Below, piece after piece: positions 36,613 to 40,228 of a stretch of 40,228 nucleotides of DNA; position 1 is the stretch's first letter; every line of letters begins with the position of its first letter. The notes under the pieces were generated by a model that had not been told where the DNA came from, did not search any database, and saw only the letters and a list, made by a program, of their open reading frames with translations. Source of the DNA: Pyrinomonadaceae bacterium (lineage in GTDB: Bacteria > Acidobacteriota > Blastocatellia > Pyrinomonadales > Pyrinomonadaceae); NCBI GenBank assembly GCA_023717605.1, contig JAMQPH010000456.1, positions 1-40,228 on the forward strand, given 5' to 3'. A program made the position numbers and the translations under genes.

Positions 36613-38685
36613 TTGAGAAGGAAGTTTTCCAAAGGCTCGAAAGTTGCGGTTGGTCTTACCCTCTGCTTATCGGCTATCGTTCTGTTTTCCGCTCAATCGC
36701 TCCGCACTAATACGAAAGGTACTTTGATGTCTGCACAACAGGGCGTCCGCGTGCGCGCTCCCGAGATTACCGGTGGGCGAGGCTGGCTCAACACAGATAA
36801 GCCGCTATCGCTGGCTGCGTTGAAAGGTAAAGTAGTCCTGCTGGACTTCTGGACCTACGGCTGCATCAACTGCATTCACATTATTCCTGACCTTAAGAGA
36901 CTCGAGGAAAAATATGCGAACCAATTGGTAGTAATTGGTGTGCACTCCGCAAAATTCGAAAACGAGAAGGAAACGGAAAATATTCGTCGCATCATCCTGC
37001 GTTATGAGATTGAGCATCCCGTCTACAACGATGCGGAGTTTAAGGTGTGGCAAAGCTACGGCGTTCGCGCCTGGCCCACTCAAATCTTAATCGACCCGGC
37101 TGGTTACGTGATTGGATCAATCTCCGGTGAAGGGAACTATGAACCTATTGATAGAGCTATCGGAAAAGCTGTCGACGACTTTCGCAAGCGCGGCGAGCTG
37201 AATGAAGAACCCCTCAAGCTGACGTTGGAACGCGCCCAGATTGGAAGCCTGCCGCTGGCATTCCCGGGTAAGGTTCTCGCAGACGCCAAAGGCGACCGGC
37301 TATTCATTGCTGACTCAAATCACAACCGCATCGTGATCACAAAGCTCGACGGAACTCTCGTGGAAACTATCGGCACCGGAGAGCGTGGCTCGGCGGATGG
37401 TGCGTTCGATCAAGCCAGTTTCTACCGGCCGCAGGGTATGGCTCTGGATCGCGACAATCTCTACATCGCTGATACGGAAAACCATCTCATTCGTCGCGTC
37501 GATTTAAAAGCCCGAACAGTTAAGACAATCGCAGGCACGGGAAAGCAGTCGCACGATTACTTCAAGCAAGGACCTTCGCGTGAGGTCGGTTTGAATTCTC
37601 CCTGGGATCTTCAGCTCTTTGGGAGCACGCTTTATATTGCGATGGCTGGCCCGCATCAAATCTGGAAGCTGGATCTTGATAAAGAGGTAGTATCCACCTT
37701 TGCAGGATCAGGTCGGGAAGCTCGGCTGGATGGCCCATTGCTTGAAGCTGGCTTCGCCCAGCCATCCGGTTTGGCTACGGACGGCAAGAGTCTCTTTGTT
37801 GCTGATAGCGAGTCGAACATCATCCGGGCCATCGACCTTAGCAGCGGGCAAGTCAAAACCGTTGTCGGAGGTGATCTATTCGAATTTGGCGATGTGGATG
37901 GACGAGGTGACGACGTCCGTTTACAACATCCGCTGGGCATCTTTGTGCTTGATGGCAAGGTCCTGATCGCGGACACCTACAATCACAAGATCAAACAACT
38001 CGATCCGGCAGCACGCTCAGTTAAGACGTTGTTCGGTACCGGCAAGCCCGGCCAGACCGACTGCAATTCTCCCTCACTCTACGAACCTGGAGGTCTGAGT
38101 GTGGCCAACAATAAGCTCTACATTGCGGACACGAATAACCATGCAGTCCGAGTTGTCGATCTAAAGACGAAAGAAATATCGACCCTTCGAATAAAGGGTC
38201 TCGAACCGCCTGCAGGCCTGGCGACTGTGGCGGCGATGGATGCGGACGCAGGGCCCAACTCCGAAGAGATCACCTTGGCCTCACAGCGCTTGCGTGCAAA
38301 CCAGGACGGTACTGTTCTGGTTCAAGTAGAACTGCCGGCGGGTTATCACCTGAATCCCATGGCGCCCCAGCGCTACCGAGTCTCCGTTGAAAATGGCGGG
38401 CAGCAAGTCGGGCTGGTCTCTTCCTCAGCGGCAGGAACCAACGGACGCGATACAGAGGTAAAAGAAACATCGAAGAGTCTGCGTCTGCCTCTGCGGATAC
38501 CGTTCCGCACTCATGAAGCCGGAAAGGCAGAGCTTCGCGTTCAACTCACACTCTTCTACTGTCGCGAAGACAACACTGGTACCTGCCGCATCAAAACTCT
38601 GGTCTGGCGTGCGCCTATAGAAGTGGTGGCCGATACGATGACTTCCAACGAGATAAAGATTCAGGGAAAGGTCACTGCTGAATAG
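36613..38685 (+). CDS. Thioredoxin-fold, NHL-repeat and DsbD-like domain protein (NHLRC2-like)
   Basis: An exported or membrane-anchored protein of 690 residues with three parts. After a hydrophobic N-terminal segment (VAVGLTLCLSAIVLFSAQS) comes a thioredoxin-like domain (about 45-195) with C84-I-N-C87 and a cis-Pro in AWPTQ. Residues about 215-545 are a beta-propeller of NHL repeats (LFIADSNHNRIV, LYIADTENHLIRRVD, LFVADSESNIIRAID, VLIADTYNHKIKQLD, LYIADTNNHAVRVVD). The C-terminal 130 residues resemble the N-terminal domain of the thiol-reductase DsbD (V-E-L-P-A-G-Y-H-L-N, then L-F-Y-C-R-E). The start is a TTG with AAGGAG four bases upstream. The order Trx-NHL-C-terminal sandwich matches animal NHLRC2. 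Periplasmic thiol chemistry is my inference. Confidence 0.85.
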   Translation: MRRKFSKGSKVAVGLTLCLSAIVLFSAQSLRTNTKGTLMSAQQGVRVRAPEITGGRGWLNTDKPLSLAALKGKVVLLDFWTYGCINCIHIIPDLKRLEEKYANQLVVIGVHSAKFENEKETENIRRIILRYEIEHPVYNDAEFKVWQSYGVRAWPTQILIDPAGYVIGSISGEGNYEPIDRAIGKAVDDFRKRGELNEEPLKLTLERAQIGSLPLAFPGKVLADAKGDRLFIADSNHNRIVITKLDGTLVETIGTGERGSADGAFDQASFYRPQGMALDRDNLYIADTENHLIRRVDLKARTVKTIAGTGKQSHDYFKQGPSREVGLNSPWDLQLFGSTLYIAMAGPHQIWKLDLDKEVVSTFAGSGREARLDGPLLEAGFAQPSGLATDGKSLFVADSESNIIRAIDLSSGQVKTVVGGDLFEFGDVDGRGDDVRLQHPLGIFVLDGKVLIADTYNHKIKQLDPAARSVKTLFGTGKPGQTDCNSPSLYEPGGLSVANNKLYIADTNNHAVRVVDLKTKEISTLRIKGLEPPAGLATVAAMDADAGPNSEEITLASQRLRANQDGTVLVQVELPAGYHLNPMAPQRYRVSVENGGQQVGLVSSSAAGTNGRDTEVKETSKSLRLPLRIPFRTHEAGKAELRVQLTLFYCREDNTGTCRIKTLVWRAPIEVVADTMTSNEIKIQGKVTAE

Positions 38686-38756
38686 TGCCACTGGAGGGCT
38701 GGCTTGATCCGGCACGGCGCAGCGCGTAATATCGTGGCTCCCCTAAATTTGTTTGC

Positions 38757-38799
38757 AGGAGTGAAAGCCGTGGCTGATCAATCAGGAGCAAAAGCTGTG
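38757..38799 (+). promoter_or_regulatory. Tandem duplicated ribosome site and GTG start for the ferritin-like gene
   Basis: AGGAG at 38757-38761 is eight bases before GTG 38770, and AGGAG at 38784-38788 is eight bases before GTG 38797. The two cassettes are 27 bases (nine codons) apart in the same frame and similar in sequence, so either or both may initiate. Confidence 0.65.
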
Positions 38800-39336
38800 T
38801 CTAACAAGCCGTTTCTTACGGACATCAAGACCTTACGCGACCGCGCCCGCCAACACATCGAGAAAGGCGCTGTAACAGAAGGGTATGCCGCCGATCGGGA
38901 TACGGTTGTCAAAATTTTGAACGAGGCCCTGGCCACTGAAATCGTCTGCGTTCTGCGTTATAAACGCCACTATTTCATGGCGTCGGGGATTCATGCCGAG
39001 GGTGTCGCTGCGGAGTTTCTCCAGCACGCGAATGAGGAGCAGGGGCACGCGGATCTCATTGCGCAACGGATAGTGCAGTTGGGTGGTGAGCCAAACTTTA
39101 ATCCGGATGGATTGACATCGAGGAGTCATGCGGAATACGTCGAAGGCGAGAATCTTCTGGATATGATCAAGGAAGATCTGGTTGCCGAGCGTATCGCTAT
39201 CGACAGCTATCGGGAAATGGTTAACTATGTTGGCACTGACGATCCCACCACCAGAAGGATGCTGGAAGGCATCCTCGCAATGGAAGAGGAACATGCCGAA
39301 GATTTGGTAAGTCTCCTGTCGGAAATAGGTGGCTAG
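38797..39336 (+). CDS. Ferritin-like / bacterioferritin-type diiron protein
   Basis: A four-helix-bundle protein, probably binding or storing iron or oxidising Fe(II). The helix motifs are all present: an ALATEIVCVLRYKRHYF first-helix Glu, H-A-N-E-E-Q-G-H with E-x-x-H, E-D-L-V-A-E-R-I-A-I with the third-helix Glu, and M-E-E-E-H-A-E-D with a second E-x-x-H. That is the diiron-ligand pattern of bacterioferritin. The protein is about 179 residues from GTG 38797 (beginning SNKPFLTDIKT, as in relatives), or 188 from GTG 38770; the frame is open to TTG 38704. No haem-ligand Met is obvious to me. It follows the thioredoxin-NHL gene and may protect against iron-driven oxidation. Confidence 0.85.
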   Translation: MSNKPFLTDIKTLRDRARQHIEKGAVTEGYAADRDTVVKILNEALATEIVCVLRYKRHYFMASGIHAEGVAAEFLQHANEEQGHADLIAQRIVQLGGEPNFNPDGLTSRSHAEYVEGENLLDMIKEDLVAERIAIDSYREMVNYVGTDDPTTRRMLEGILAMEEEHAEDLVSLLSEIGG

Positions 39337-39392
39337 CCAAACTCGGAACGCGTAGCACTCCTCTTGAGATAAACTCCGTTTACCGATACTTG

Positions 39393-39423
39393 AGCGTGAT
39401 GCTTTTTACTGAAGCATCACGCT
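39393..39423 (+). terminator. Intrinsic terminator-like hairpin after the ferritin-like gene
   Basis: An 11-pair perfect stem (39393-39403 with 39413-39423) encloses a nine-base loop. The tail TTGTTAG is only weakly T-rich, so efficiency is uncertain. Confidence 0.65.
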
Positions 39424-39486
39424 TGTTAGCGTTTGACCACTTGACCGAATCAAAATCAGATAGGAGTAACGAAGCCAGGCCCAGCA

Positions 39487-40228
39487 TGTGTCGTGGCTGT
39501 GGCGCGATTGTAGGCGCCGGGCAAAGTAACTGTGCGGTCTGCGGCGCGTCTACCTCGAGTTCAAATGCTCCGCAACGGCCGGTTGCAGACCGCGAGACGA
39601 TCCGTTTTGCCCGCGCCGTTTTAGATCGACCTTACAAGTTCACCATCATTCTGCTGGTCGCAAACTTTTTCGTTTTCCTGCTTATGTGGCAGTCAAGTGG
39701 GCTGACTTCCGCCGGCTTGTGGGAGTTTCCCGAACCGGTGCTGGTTGCTTATGGCGCGAAGCTCAACCGGCTCATTAATGAACAGCATCAATGGTGGCGT
39801 TTTGTTACGCCAATGTTCGTGCACGTCAATCTGCCTCACTTGCTGGTGAACATGTACAGTCTTTGGGTTGTTGGTCCATATGTAGAGAAGCTCTACGGGT
39901 CGGCTAAGTTTGTAGTGTTCTGGGTAATCACCGGCGTGGCCGGAGTGCTCGCCAGCTATCTCACGGTGATTGGTCCAGACACGCAGTTGGGAAGCCTGGG
40001 TCATTTTCTTTTGAAGACAAACGACCTACCCTCGGCAGGAGCGTCGGGAGCCCTCTTTGGATTGGTCGGCGTTCTTTTTGTTTTTGGAATCAAGTTCCGT
40101 AACGAGTTGCCGGAGGGGTTCAAACGCGCCTTTGGCACCGGCATGCTGCCCATCATCGTTATCAATCTCTTCATCGGGTACCTGGGCCGCGGGGTGATCG
40201 ATAATGCGGCACATCTTGGTGGTCTGGT
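39487..40228 (+). CDS. Rhomboid intramembrane serine protease with zinc ribbon (partial)
   Basis: Membrane serine protease cleaving within transmembrane helices. Residues 1-20 form a small zinc ribbon (CRGC, then CAVC), then a linker, then the rhomboid core. Helix 1 is about 51-68 (FTIILLVANFFVFLLMW), followed by W-W-R-F-V-T-P-M-F-V-H-V-N-L-x-H-L-L-V-N-M in helix 2. The catalytic serine is in SAGASGALFGL and the catalytic histidine in NAAHLGGL at the window edge. The gene continues past 40228 and has no stop here. The ATG at 39487 is about 20 bases after AGGAG, so the ribosome site is poor; a TTG at 39441 is the only upstream alternative. Substrate unknown. Confidence 0.9.

Overview
The window looks like a core chromosomal segment of an Acidobacteriota-type bacterium, possibly Blastocatellia/Pyrinomonadales. 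This placement is an inference from gene content: a CarD regulator, a cdaA-cdaR-glmM block, a PATAN (DUF4388) protein, secreted carboxypeptidase-regulatory-like proteins, an NHL/thioredoxin protein and many TTG/GTG starts. No rRNA or phylogenetic marker settles it. I saw no tRNA, rRNA, CRISPR array, transposase or phage gene. The DNA is mostly housekeeping, with unusual intergenic sequence.

Layout. 1-1199 (-): an ITPase-like nucleotide house-cleaning gene coupled to thymidine kinase, which is cut by the window edge. 1200-1531: a long palindrome, a degenerate octamer array and a strong promoter. 1532-4074 (+): an isopropylmalate/homocitrate-synthase-like enzyme and an M20 peptidase. 4136-6321 (-): two proteins ending in TonB-C-type domains, one fused to a PATAN domain. 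6496-14246 (-): a compact run of CNNM/CorC transporter, enolase, GNAT, phosphoglycerate mutase, family-9 glycosyltransferase and a PBP4-type carboxypeptidase; this places the two glycolysis steps 3PG to 2PG to PEP beside envelope genes. 14403-18036 (-): CarD, then a twice-frameshifted secreted protein coupled to an intact one of similar type.

18242-28851 (+): FHA-GAF-adenylate cyclase, a divergent MreB-like protein, a site-2 protease with CBS domains, a CDF transporter, then the c-di-AMP block (cdaA, cdaR, glmM), a candidate small RNA, aroB and a small membrane protein. 28911-35813 (-): CheW-like, mutS2, dnaG and rpoD; the last three form a replication/transcription block. 36217-40228 (+): an AhpD-like protein, a thioredoxin-NHL-DsbD-like protein, a ferritin-like protein and a rhomboid protease cut by the window end.

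Three things stand out. First, rpoD, normally essential, carries an in-frame TAA between its non-conserved region and sigma region 2, and the reading frame is perfect on both sides. Second, at least five intergenic gaps hold degenerate arrays of seven-base words that fold back on themselves as inverted arrays (4073-4124, 23376-23447, 24313-24429, 27158-27285, 35908-36135). Each locus uses its own word, but the architecture is the same, and three of them surround the c-di-AMP block. Third, 26951-27101 has a well-formed promoter, three hairpins and a strong terminator with no credible gene: a candidate stand-alone small RNA. The rpoD stop and the frameshifted secreted gene could both be assembly errors, so read-level checking comes first.
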